Shown here: positions 42,816-53,265 of the stretch, piece by piece
Position numbering within the stretch: the first letter of the stretch is position 1
Layout of the letters: every line of letters begins with the position of its first letter
Origin: JANQPX01 sp965222015
Lineage (GTDB): Bacteria; Pseudomonadota; Alphaproteobacteria; Geminicoccales; Geminicoccaceae
Assembly (NCBI GenBank): GCA_965222015.1
Contig: CBDCTL010000001.1
Span: forward strand, 124,001-188,000
Direction: 5' to 3'
Length of the DNA: 64,000 nucleotides
Translations under genes and position numbers: made by a program
The notes under the pieces: generated by a model
The model's database searches: none
The model's input: only the letters and a program-made list of their open reading frames with translations
What the model was told of the DNA's origin: nothing

Positions 42816-44180
42816 ATGACCGGCCGGCCCGCTGACGGGGGGGCTGGACCGATCGGCGCTGGAGCACGCAGCCTCGCCGTCGTCGGCGTGACGATCGGCC
42901 TCATCCTGTCGCCGCCGACCCATGCGCAGGACAAAGGCGGGATCAATCTCATCCGCGATGCCGAGATCGAATCGACACTGCACGCGATCACCGACCCGAT
43001 TCTCGACGCCGCCGGCATCTCGCCCGGCACGGTCAATCTCTACATCGTCCGGGACAGGCGACTGAACGCTTTCGTCGCCGGCGGCATGAACCTGTTTTTG
43101 AACACCGGCCTGCTCATGCGCACCGAGCATCCGGGCCAGCTCGCCGGCGTCATCGCCCACGAGGTCGGCCATATCGCCGGCGGCCATCTGAGCCGGGTCG
43201 GCGGCGCCCGTGAGCGGGCGGCGGCGGAGGTCATTCTGTCCACCGTGCTCGGCGCCGCGGCCGCCGTCGCGGGCGCACCTGCGCTTGGAACCGCGATCAT
43301 CGCCGGCGGCCAGACCGTGGCGCAGGGCGACTATCTCCGGTTCTCGCGAAGCCAGGAGCAGACCGCTGACCAGGCGGGCGTGAGCTATCTCAGAAGGATC
43401 GGCCTGTCCAGCGCCGGGCTCGCCGAGTTCTTTCACATCCTGGACGAACAGAACCTCCTCTCCTCGGCGCGGGACAATCCCTATCTCCGAAGCCATCCTC
43501 TGACCCGCGACCGCATCCGCTTCGTCGAGGGCCAGGCGGCCGCCGACGTCGACGCCGGTTTTCCGGACGGCTGGGAGAAGGGCCATGCGCGCATGGTCGC
43601 CAAGCTCACCGCCTTTCTCGACGATCCCGGCCGCGTCCTGCAGTCGGCCACCGGCGACGATCTGATCGACCGCTACGAAAGGGCGATCGCGCTCTATCGC
43701 GTGCCGGAGCTGGATCGGGCCGTCGCCGAAATCGATCGACTGATCGCCGATCACCCCGACGACCCCTATTTCCACGAGCTGAAAGGTCAGATGCTGTTCG
43801 AGAACGGCCGGATCGATGCCGCGATCGCGCCCTATCGCCAGGCGGTGGCGCTGAAACCGGTGCCGCTGCTGCGCATCGGTCTCGCACGAGCCTTGATCGA
43901 GAGCGGCGGTGGCGAAGCAGGTCGGGAGGCGATCGGCCAGCTCAAGACGGCGCTTGGCGGCGAGCCCAGGAACGCCGGGGCCTGGCGGTTGCTCGGCATC
44001 GCCCAGGGCCGCGCCGGCGAGGAGGGCGAGGCCTCGCTTTCGCTCGCGGAATGGGCGCTGTTGAGCGGCAAGGACGACGACGCCCGCCTGCATGCGAGGC
44101 GCGCGGAGCATCGCATCGGCCCGAACGATCCGGGCTGGCTGCAGCTTCAGGACATCCTGCGCGCCATCGAGGAGAGCTGA
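42816..44180 (+). CDS. M48-family metalloprotease with TPR region (BepA/YfgC-like)
   Basis: A periplasmic zinc protease linked to outer-membrane protein quality control in relatives. HEVGH at 115-119 supplies two zinc His ligands and the catalytic Glu; the third ligand is the Glu in SQEQTADQAG. TPR-like helices follow from about residue 275 to the end, as in BepA. Signal peptide about 18-38, cut after THAQ. The start is uncertain: ATG 42816 puts the signal near the N-terminus (454 residues), while ATG 42792 and 42735 add 8 or 27 residues. Followed by the DsbA-like gene, 148 bases on, a common pairing in alphaproteobacteria. Confidence 0.88.
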   Translation: MTGRPADGGAGPIGAGARSLAVVGVTIGLILSPPTHAQDKGGINLIRDAEIESTLHAITDPILDAAGISPGTVNLYIVRDRRLNAFVAGGMNLFLNTGLLMRTEHPGQLAGVIAHEVGHIAGGHLSRVGGARERAAAEVILSTVLGAAAAVAGAPALGTAIIAGGQTVAQGDYLRFSRSQEQTADQAGVSYLRRIGLSSAGLAEFFHILDEQNLLSSARDNPYLRSHPLTRDRIRFVEGQAAADVDAGFPDGWEKGHARMVAKLTAFLDDPGRVLQSATGDDLIDRYERAIALYRVPELDRAVAEIDRLIADHPDDPYFHELKGQMLFENGRIDAAIAPYRQAVALKPVPLLRIGLARALIESGGGEAGREAIGQLKTALGGEPRNAGAWRLLGIAQGRAGEEGEASLSLAEWALLSGKDDDARLHARRAEHRIGPNDPGWLQLQDILRAIEES

Positions 44181-44328
44181 ACGGCAGGGAATTCGCGGGC
44201 CTGACCGGATTGTGAGTGGCTGAAACCTGCGGACGTCGTTATGGTCACGTTCAGCTCGCAGCATGGTCTTCGGCGTGATGACCGCCGGGAATTCGCGGGA
44301 GAACGGGACGTTGAAGGAGCGCAAGGAC

Positions 44329-45117
44329 ATGATCGCCAATGAGAGCGCCGCCGGCGGTGCGATCCGACGCCTGATGAAGGCGGCCGGGCTGGTATCCGCT
44401 TTCGCCATGGTCGGCGCCGGCCCCGGGCTCGCACAGGACACGGCCCCGGCGGACCTTCCGGTCGAGCAGGTCGAAAAGATCGTCCGCGACTATCTGATGC
44501 GCGAGCCCGAGGTCATCTACCAGGCGCTGGAAGAGCTGCAGCGCCGCCAGGCCGCCGAGCAGGCCGAGCGGCAAAAGCAGAGCCTGGCCAGCCGCCAGGA
44601 CGAGCTATTGAACGACCCGGCGACGCCGGTCGCCGGCAATCCCGACGGCGACGTCACTCTGGTCGAGTTCTTCGACTATCGTTGCGGCTATTGCCGTCGC
44701 GTCATGGCCTCGATGCAGGCCCTGATGTCGGAGGACGACCAGCTTCGCGTGGTCTTCAAGGAACTGCCGGTGCTCGGTGAGGATTCGGTCCGGGCGGCGC
44801 GTGCGGCGCTCGCCAGCCTCCGCCAGGACGAGAGCCTCTATCTCGATTTCCACCTCGCTCTGATGTCGGCCGACGACCTCTCCATGGACGGTATTCGCAC
44901 GCTCGCATCCGATGTCGGCTTCGACGCCGACCGATTGCAGGCGGACATGGACAGCGAAGAGATCAGTCAGGCGATCGAGGCCAATTACCAGCTCGCAAGC
45001 GCGCTCGGCATCGAAGGCACGCCCGCCTTCGTCATCGGCGAGACGCTGGTGCCGGGCGCCGTCGACAAGGCCCGCCTCGCCGCCCTGATCGAAGAGACCC
45101 GAACCGCCACCAACTGA
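44329..45117 (+). CDS. DsbA-family thiol-disulfide oxidoreductase
   Basis: A 262-residue periplasmic thioredoxin-fold protein. Signal peptide 1-35 (GPGLAQ). An Arg/Gln/Glu-rich helix (about 45-95) precedes the fold; the active site is Cys119-Gly-Tyr-Cys122 in FFDYRCGYCRR and cis-Pro is in GTPAFVIG. This layout is that of Com1/BdbD/ScsC-like proteins, whose N-terminal helix can give oligomers with isomerase activity. AAGGAG nine bases before ATG 44329 decides the start; the ORF opens 66 bases earlier. It probably helps fold exported Cys proteins. Confidence 0.9.
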   Translation: MIANESAAGGAIRRLMKAAGLVSAFAMVGAGPGLAQDTAPADLPVEQVEKIVRDYLMREPEVIYQALEELQRRQAAEQAERQKQSLASRQDELLNDPATPVAGNPDGDVTLVEFFDYRCGYCRRVMASMQALMSEDDQLRVVFKELPVLGEDSVRAARAALASLRQDESLYLDFHLALMSADDLSMDGIRTLASDVGFDADRLQADMDSEEISQAIEANYQLASALGIEGTPAFVIGETLVPGAVDKARLAALIEETRTATN

Positions 45118-45568
45118 GCGGCTTTTTCGAAAGCGGCGCCCTGTCGCAGGGGCGTGCGGCTTTCTGCCTCGCCGCGAGATGGGCCTGGACCGAGAGCACG
45201 GGCGGGCTCCGGCCGATCCCTCGCCCCAGAGCTTTTGCGATGTTGCGGATCGACATCGTGGGTTCAGGGGCTGCCCGAACACAGCGGCAGACGACCAGGG
45301 GGCTTTCTCTTTGCCGGAGCGCGACGTCGGTCCAGGGCAGCTTACGACGTCCCGCGACAGCCTGCGGGCTGACGGCCGAAGGATCGGGCCGTACCCGGCG
45401 TCTGTCGAAAAGCGGCGGCCGTCTTCGAGAGCGACGCGAGCGCGCATTTTTTCCCTGATCGATCGCCAATTTCTTCGCTTTTCGCACCGTCGGGGATTGA
45501 TCCGTCATGAAATTGTCGAATTCTTGATGAGGGAGCGGTGAGCCGACAGGTGCTGGACGAGGAAGGTC
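45118..45568. other. Gene-free stretch
   Basis: No gene is supported in these 451 bases. Short open frames on both strands lack ribosome sites or family traits. A CGCCCTG/CAGGGGCG hairpin near 45137-45153 could end the DsbA-like transcript, though no T run follows. An A/T-richer patch at 45445-45535 probably carries the promoter of the next gene. Confidence 0.5.
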
Positions 45569-47128
45569 ATGGCAAATCGAGACGAAAAGGCCCTTCCGGT
45601 CGAATCGGAACTTCGTCTGGCCGGCGATCCCGAGATTCTGAGCGCGATCTTCGAATCGCCGCTCCTGAAGCCGGAGGGCGACGGGCGCGAAAAGGCGGTC
45701 GACCTGGAAAGCCGCTATTTCGATACGCGGGACCGGGATCTTTTGGCGCGCGGTCTCGCCTTTCGCATCCGCACGAACGGCGCCGGCTGCGTCCAGACCC
45801 TGAAATCCGGCGACGACGCCCGCGGTGCGCTTACCAGGCGCGGTCAGTGGGAGATGGCGATCGATGGCGACCGGCCGAAGCTGGACGCGCTGCCGAAGGC
45901 GGCACGAACCAGGCTGCCGGCGGCCGCATTCGAAAGCGGGCTGCAGCTGGCCTTCGTCACCCGGGTCCATCGTCGGGTGCGCGAGGTTGGAATCGGTGAT
46001 GGGCGCGTGGAGGCAGCCCTGGATCTGGGTGTGATCGAGACCGGAGGCGGTGGTCTGCCGATCGCCGAGATCGAACTGGAACTGCTCGACGGTCCGGCCG
46101 ACAGCCTCTACGAACTGGCGCTCGAACTGCAGGCGCTCGGGCCGCTCCATCTCGAAACCCGCTCGAAATCGACCCGCGCCTTCGACCACATCGCGGACAT
46201 GCCACCGAACGCCAGGCGGGCGACGGCGCTCGATCTGCGTCCGGACGACAGCGTCGACGACGCCATGTCGGTCATCTTCCAGAACGGCTTCGAGCAATGG
46301 CTCGGCAATCAGGCGGCGGCGATCGACGGACGCGATCCGGAAGGCGTGCATCAGATGCGGGTGGCGCTCCGGCGTTTGCGTTCGGCCTTCTCGATGTTTC
46401 GCGGCATGATCCCGCCGGATCAGTTCGTCTGGCTGCAGGCGTCGGCGAAAGAGACGATCGGCGCGCTCGGGCCGGCCAGGGACTGGGACGTCTTTCGACG
46501 AGAGCTTCTGACTCCGGTGCTGGAAGCGCGGCCGGGCGATCCGGCGCTGATCGCCCTTCGCGATCGCGTCCGCGCGCGCGGACGCGCCGGTTGTCGCCAG
46601 GCGCGCAGGCATCTGGAAGGCGCCGCGTACACCCGCTTTGCCCTTCGCTTCGGCCAGTGGCTGGAGCGGCGCGCCTGGCGGGAAGGCGCGGGCGACGGCA
46701 AGGCCGCCGAGCGCCGATCACAGCCGATGGCGGATTTTGCAGGCGAGCTTCTGGGCAAGCGCCGCAGACGCGCGCTCCGGAAAGGTCGGAAATTCGCGGA
46801 CCTGCCGACCGAGAGGCGCCACGAGCTTCGCATCGCTTTGAAAAAGCTGCGTTATGCGGTCGAATTCTTTCAGCCGCTTTACGACAAAAAGGCGGTCAGG
46901 CCATTCCTTCGCAGCGTCAAGGCGCTGCAGGAGGATCTCGGTCACCTGAACGACGTCGCCGTCGCCGAGACCTTGATCGACGACCTTCTCGCCAATCCCG
47001 GCAAGCGGGACATCCGGGCCGCTGCGGGGCTGGTGATCGGATGGCACGCCCATGGCGTCGCCCTGATCGAACCGGATCTTCGACGCGACTGGAAGGCGTT
47101 CAAAGGGACGCCCACCTTCTGGTCCTAG
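45569..47128 (+). CDS. CYTH and CHAD domain protein
   Basis: A 519-residue cytosolic protein. The CYTH domain (about 10-205) opens with VESELRLAG, the ExE form of the triphosphate tunnel fold, and has alternating acidic strands (AEIELELLDG). CHAD (about 225-510) is a His-rich helical domain, seen in GVHQMRVALRRLRSAF, in RRHELRIALKKLRYAVEFF and in the loop LGHLNDVAV; it binds polyphosphate. CYTH enzymes usually hydrolyse inorganic triphosphate. Together this suggests polyphosphate or triphosphate handling, perhaps at polyP granules. ATG 45569 has GGAAGG two bases upstream. Convergent with rpoD; 47129-47275 lies between. Confidence 0.92.
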   Translation: MANRDEKALPVESELRLAGDPEILSAIFESPLLKPEGDGREKAVDLESRYFDTRDRDLLARGLAFRIRTNGAGCVQTLKSGDDARGALTRRGQWEMAIDGDRPKLDALPKAARTRLPAAAFESGLQLAFVTRVHRRVREVGIGDGRVEAALDLGVIETGGGGLPIAEIELELLDGPADSLYELALELQALGPLHLETRSKSTRAFDHIADMPPNARRATALDLRPDDSVDDAMSVIFQNGFEQWLGNQAAAIDGRDPEGVHQMRVALRRLRSAFSMFRGMIPPDQFVWLQASAKETIGALGPARDWDVFRRELLTPVLEARPGDPALIALRDRVRARGRAGCRQARRHLEGAAYTRFALRFGQWLERRAWREGAGDGKAAERRSQPMADFAGELLGKRRRRALRKGRKFADLPTERRHELRIALKKLRYAVEFFQPLYDKKAVRPFLRSVKALQEDLGHLNDVAVAETLIDDLLANPGKRDIRAAAGLVIGWHAHGVALIEPDLRRDWKAFKGTPTFWS

Positions 47129-47275
47129 GTGCATCGCCTCGTGCGTTCCCGCCGGAGCGGCCTGGCTGTCGTCGGCAGCGCACGCTCACGACCGACGGGC
47201 CGAGGCCCGTGGTTCCGGGGGGCGAACGCCTGAGCTGAACGGCGCGGACAATGATCCGTATGCGCCGGATCGGGG

Positions 47276-49291
<2,016 letters not shown>

Positions 49292-49412
49292 GCGTCGTTC
49301 CCCTCTCAGCCCGAAAACCCATCGCGAAAGCCGGCACCGCCGGCGATCGCACTCGCTACCAAACCCAAACGCCGACCCTTGACCACCCACACATCATGTG
49401 GACCGATATCGA

Positions 49413-51254
49413 TCATCGGCCACCTCTCGTCTTTTTGGTGTTTCGATCGTTGAGCAAACGATCCGTCGTCAGCAACTGCACTCTGGCTTCATCCTCGAAC
49501 TTGCCCGTAAGCGCCTCGGACACCGCATTCTTTATGCCCCGGCGCTCACCGAATCGCCGATATTGCGCCACGCACGCCCGCCAGGTTTCAAGCACGTCCG
49601 CCCTCTGGAGACCCGGCCGACGATACCAGATGGTCGAGATCGACGCCGGGCCGGCCTCGGTCAATTGCCGAATTTCGGCGCTAAAACCGTTTGTGCAGAG
49701 GTGGTTGTTCAATCGGTCCCGGTCAAGATCTTCGGTCTCGCTGTACCAGGAAATTATTTCCTGGCGCAGCGCCTCCAGCCTGGCGTCGAGGAAGGTCAGC
49801 GCACCCAGTTCCTCCTCCACCTCGGTCAGCAGATCGGGATGGACGACCAGAGGCCCCAAAAGCTGCCGCTCGTTCGCTGTTTCCGGGTGAGAGACCCCGG
49901 CCGCAAGCCGATTTTCGCCTACGCCACGAGCGGTCTCGGGCGCAAGATAGGCTGGGTTGCCCGGGCGTTTTTTCGGGTGATACACGCCGAATCGGCCCTG
50001 CCACTGTTGCCGGAAAGCCTCACGAAACGACTGGCGCACGTCCCGATGGTCGATCATGCGTGCCAGTTCCGAGAGCCGGTGGCGAAGGGCAGCCATGCGC
50101 TCGGGCGTGTCCAGCGCCCGCTGCCGGGTTTCGCTCTGCCAGAGGAAATCGATCAGCGGAATCGCCTCGCTCAGAAGCTGGGCGAGCTTTTCCCGGCCAC
50201 CGCTTCTCAGGAGATCGTCCGGATCGCTGCCCTCGGTGAGAAGCGCGAAGCGGAGCGTCTTGCCGGGTGTCAGCCTCGGAAGAGCACGCTCGACCAGCCG
50301 GTGACCGGCGCGAAGCCCGGCTTCGTCACCGTCCAGACAGATGACCGGCTCGTCCGCGGCCTGCCAGAGCAGGGCCAGCTGGGCCTCGGTGATAGCGGTG
50401 CCGAGCGGGGCGACCGCATGCTCGAACCCGGCGCGGGCCAGCGCGATCACGTCCATATAGCCTTCCGCCACGATGACCGAGCCCTCTTTTCGCGCAGCAG
50501 TGCGGGCGAGCGACAGGCCGTAGAGCAGCTCGCCCTTGTGAAAGATCTCGGTTTCCGGCGTGTTCAGATATTTGGCGCGCGCCTCGCCGAGCGCCCGGCC
50601 GCCGAAGGCCACGATTCGTCCGCGTGCGTCCTGAATCGGAAACATGACCCGGTGGCGAAAGCGGTCGTAACAGCCGCCGTCGTCCGGACGGATCAGGAGA
50701 CCGGCTCTGACCAGATCGGCCTCGGCGAAGCCTTTGCTCAGCAGGGCCGCGCGCAGGCCGCCGCGGCCCGCCGGCGCATAGCCGAGGCCGAAGCGTTCGA
50801 TGACATCTGCTTCGAGGCCGCGTCCCGCCAGATAGGACCTCGCCTCCTCGCCGCCCGCGCCATGCAGACACGCCTTGAACCAGCTGGCCGCCGCCTCGTT
50901 GGCTTGATAGAGCGATTTTTCCGCCTGGGTTGAGCCCTTGCTCGTGCGCAAGGGCGCCGGCAGACCCGTAAGGTCCGACAAACGCTGGATCGCCTGCCCG
51001 AAGTCCAGGCCCTCGATGGCCATGATGAAATCCACAGCATTGCCGTGCTGGTTGCAACCGAAGCAGTGATAGAATCCTTTTTCTTCAGAAATGGTAAACG
51101 ACGGCGATTTTTCCTGATGAAAGGGGCAAAGGCCCGTGAATTCGCGCCCGCGACGCACCAGGCGCACATAGCGTCCGACGATTTCGGCGATCGGCAGCCG
51201 CGCCTTGAACTCATCCAGGGAGATCGCGTTCTGATCAACCAACGGCTTTCTCAT
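49413..51254 (-). CDS. dnaG: DNA primase
   Basis: It makes RNA primers at replication forks with DnaB. The protein has 613 residues. The zinc finger is CHC2 type: Cys43, His46, Cys64 and Cys67. The catalytic TOPRIM domain shows VAEGYMDVIAL and CLDGDEAGLRAG. A helicase-binding C-terminal domain follows from about residue 440. I use ATG 51254; the ORF opens with a TTG 12 bases earlier. It lies 195 bases after yqeY and 121 before rpoD on the same strand; 51255-51449 holds no gene. Confidence 0.97.
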   Translation of the reverse strand: MRKPLVDQNAISLDEFKARLPIAEIVGRYVRLVRRGREFTGLCPFHQEKSPSFTISEEKGFYHCFGCNQHGNAVDFIMAIEGLDFGQAIQRLSDLTGLPAPLRTSKGSTQAEKSLYQANEAAASWFKACLHGAGGEEARSYLAGRGLEADVIERFGLGYAPAGRGGLRAALLSKGFAEADLVRAGLLIRPDDGGCYDRFRHRVMFPIQDARGRIVAFGGRALGEARAKYLNTPETEIFHKGELLYGLSLARTAARKEGSVIVAEGYMDVIALARAGFEHAVAPLGTAITEAQLALLWQAADEPVICLDGDEAGLRAGHRLVERALPRLTPGKTLRFALLTEGSDPDDLLRSGGREKLAQLLSEAIPLIDFLWQSETRQRALDTPERMAALRHRLSELARMIDHRDVRQSFREAFRQQWQGRFGVYHPKKRPGNPAYLAPETARGVGENRLAAGVSHPETANERQLLGPLVVHPDLLTEVEEELGALTFLDARLEALRQEIISWYSETEDLDRDRLNNHLCTNGFSAEIRQLTEAGPASISTIWYRRPGLQRADVLETWRACVAQYRRFGERRGIKNAVSEALTGKFEDEARVQLLTTDRLLNDRNTKKTRGGR

Positions 51255-51449
51255 GACGCCCGCCAAAGTGAGAAACCCAAGGGAACCCGGTTCATATCCG
51301 GACCGTCATACGGTGCGTTCAGTGCAGCCGGGCTGATAGCGCATCTTCAACACAGGAACACAAAAGTCCTGCTCCCGAGCCGTCAAACCAGACCGCATAC
51401 CGTCGACAACCGCCATGACGACCGGGAACCCGATGACGTTGCCACGCCA

Positions 51450-51917
51450 CTAACCCAGCTGATCGCAAAGCCGCTTTCTCACGGCCGAAAAATTCATCTG
51501 GCCGGGATAGCGGCTCTTCAAGGCCGTCATCACGCGGCCGACGTCCTTCAGCTTCGAGGCGCCGAGCTCGGTAATCACCTCGTCGATCGCATGCTCCCGC
51601 GTTTCCTCGTCGAGCTGCGGCGGCAGGAAGCGGCGCAGGATCTCGATCTCCTCGGCCTCGCGTCCGGCGAGCTCGAGCTGGCCGGTTTCCTCGTAGCGGC
51701 GCATGCTCTCCTGTCGCTGCTCGACCATCGTGGCCATCATCGCGACCAGCTCGTCGTCGGTGATGAGGTGCTGCCCGCCTTCCTGGCGCGTCTGCTCGTC
51801 GCGCTCCTTCAGGGCGGCCTGCACCAGCCGGATGATGGCGATGGTCCGTTGCTCATCCTGCTCCATCGCCGCTTTCAGCGCCGCGGCCAGCTCATCTCGC
51901 AACAGGTTTTCGCTCAT
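51450..51917 (-). CDS. yqeY: GatB/YqeY domain protein
   Basis: A 155-residue helical protein related to the tail domain of GatB, the amidotransferase that makes Gln-tRNA. The second half, ILRRFLPPQLDEETREHAID to LKSRYPGQMNFSAVRKRL, is the recognisable YqeY part. Its exact role is unclear; binding of tRNA is proposed. ATG 51917 has AAGGAAAAAG just before it, so I reject the longer reading to 51941. It precedes dnaG and is divergent from carA, sharing a 195-base intergenic region (51918-52112) with the promoter at 52003. Confidence 0.92.
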   Translation of the reverse strand: MSENLLRDELAAALKAAMEQDEQRTIAIIRLVQAALKERDEQTRQEGGQHLITDDELVAMMATMVEQRQESMRRYEETGQLELAGREAEEIEILRRFLPPQLDEETREHAIDEVITELGASKLKDVGRVMTALKSRYPGQMNFSAVRKRLCDQLG

Positions 51918-52002
51918 CTTTTTCCTTCGACTCCCCGGCAACTCCCCGGTCGCCGGGCCTTATAGCCCATTCGCATGGTTCGCGCGAGCCTGCCTGCGTC
52001 GC

Positions 52003-52031
52003 TTGACGGCGGATTCGCACGAACGTAATGT
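52003..52031 (+). promoter_or_regulatory. Sigma-70 promoter, probably for carAB
   Basis: TTGACG at 52003-52008 and TAATGT at 52026-52031 are separated by exactly 17 bases, close to consensus. Transcription would begin near 52038, giving a leader of about 75 bases before the carA ATG at 52113. Confidence 0.6.
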
Positions 52032-52112
52032 CCCGCCGATTAGCCCCGCGGCCTTTCCGGCGCGGATGCGCGAAGCGACATGAGAACCCCTGGATACGGG
52101 TGAAACGCCATC

Positions 52113-53264
52113 ATGCCGATCACGCTTGATGCCCGCTCGAACGCGGCCCTCGTCCTGGCGGACGGCACGGTCTTCAAAGGTCATGGCCTCGGCCTCGCGG
52201 ACGACGTCGTCGGCGAGATCGTGTTCAACACCGCCATGACCGGTTATCAGGAGATCCTGTCCGATCCCTCCTATGCCGGTCAGCTCATCACCTTCACCTT
52301 TCCCCATGTGGGCAATGTCGGCGTCAATGACGAGGACGTCGAGGCGGCCACCTGCCACGCCCGCGGCCTCGTGCTCAGGGCGCCGGTCACCGATCCCGCC
52401 AACTACCGGGCCCTCGACCGCCTGGACCGCTGGCTGGAAGGCCAGGGACTGACCGGCATCGCCGGCGTCGACACCCGCCGCCTCACCCGGCATCTGCGCG
52501 ACCACGGCGCCCAGACCGCCGCCCTCGGTTTTTCGCGCGAGGGGACGCCGGACACCGATCGTCTGGCCGCCATGGCGGCCGCCTGGCCGGGCCTGGTCGG
52601 CATGGACCTCGCTTCCGACGTCTCCTGCCGTCAGCGCTACAGCTTCGATCAGACCGTCTGGCGCCATCCCGAGGGCTATGGCCGCCGCGAGCGCGCGGAC
52701 CGCCATGTGGTGGCGATCGATTTCGGAATCAAGCGCAATATTCTGAGGAGCCTGGCGACGCTCGGCACCGAGCTCACGGTCATGCCGGCGAGCACCACCG
52801 CGGAGGAGGTTCTGGCCCTCTCGCCGGACGGTATTTTCCTGTCCAACGGGCCGGGGGATCCGGCCGCGACCGGGCGTTTTGCAGTGCCCGAGATCAAAAA
52901 GCTGGTGGCGAGCGGCAAGCCGGTCTTCGGCATCTGCCTCGGCCATCAGATGCTGGCGCTGGCGCTCGGGGCGACCACGGAGAAGATGAAGTTCGGCCAT
53001 CACGGCGCCAATCATCCCGTGAAGGATCTCGGCACCGGCAAGGTGGAGATCACCAGCCAGAACCACGGATTTTCCGTCGATGTGGACAGCCTGCCGGACG
53101 GCGTCGAGATGACCCATGTCTCGCTGTTCGACGGCTCGCTGGAGGGCCTTGCCCTTCAGGGCCGGCCGGTGTTCTCGGTGCAGTATCACCCGGAGGCCGC
53201 GCCCGGACCCGAGGACAGCGCCTACCTTTTCGACCGTTTTCTCAGCCTGATCGAGCGACGCTGA
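52113..53264 (+). CDS. carA: Carbamoyl-phosphate synthase small subunit (glutamine amidotransferase)
   Basis: This subunit cleaves glutamine and passes ammonia to CarB for carbamoyl phosphate, used for arginine and pyrimidines. It has 383 residues. The N-terminal CPSase_sm domain shows GEIVFNTAMTGYQEILSDPS; the amidotransferase part has FGICLGHQM with the nucleophile Cys, and SVQYHPEA with the catalytic His-Glu pair. VVAIDFGIKRNILR marks the domain junction. ATG 52113 follows the promoter at 52003. It stops one base before the carB ATG, so the two are one operon. Confidence 0.97.
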   Translation: MPITLDARSNAALVLADGTVFKGHGLGLADDVVGEIVFNTAMTGYQEILSDPSYAGQLITFTFPHVGNVGVNDEDVEAATCHARGLVLRAPVTDPANYRALDRLDRWLEGQGLTGIAGVDTRRLTRHLRDHGAQTAALGFSREGTPDTDRLAAMAAAWPGLVGMDLASDVSCRQRYSFDQTVWRHPEGYGRRERADRHVVAIDFGIKRNILRSLATLGTELTVMPASTTAEEVLALSPDGIFLSNGPGDPAATGRFAVPEIKKLVASGKPVFGICLGHQMLALALGATTEKMKFGHHGANHPVKDLGTGKVEITSQNHGFSVDVDSLPDGVEMTHVSLFDGSLEGLALQGRPVFSVQYHPEAAPGPEDSAYLFDRFLSLIERR

Positions 53265-53265
53265 C

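Noticed and set aside
45032..46612. 526-residue frame on the minus strand across the CYTH domain
   Set aside because: Shadow of the CYTH-CHAD and DsbA-like genes; no conserved segment.
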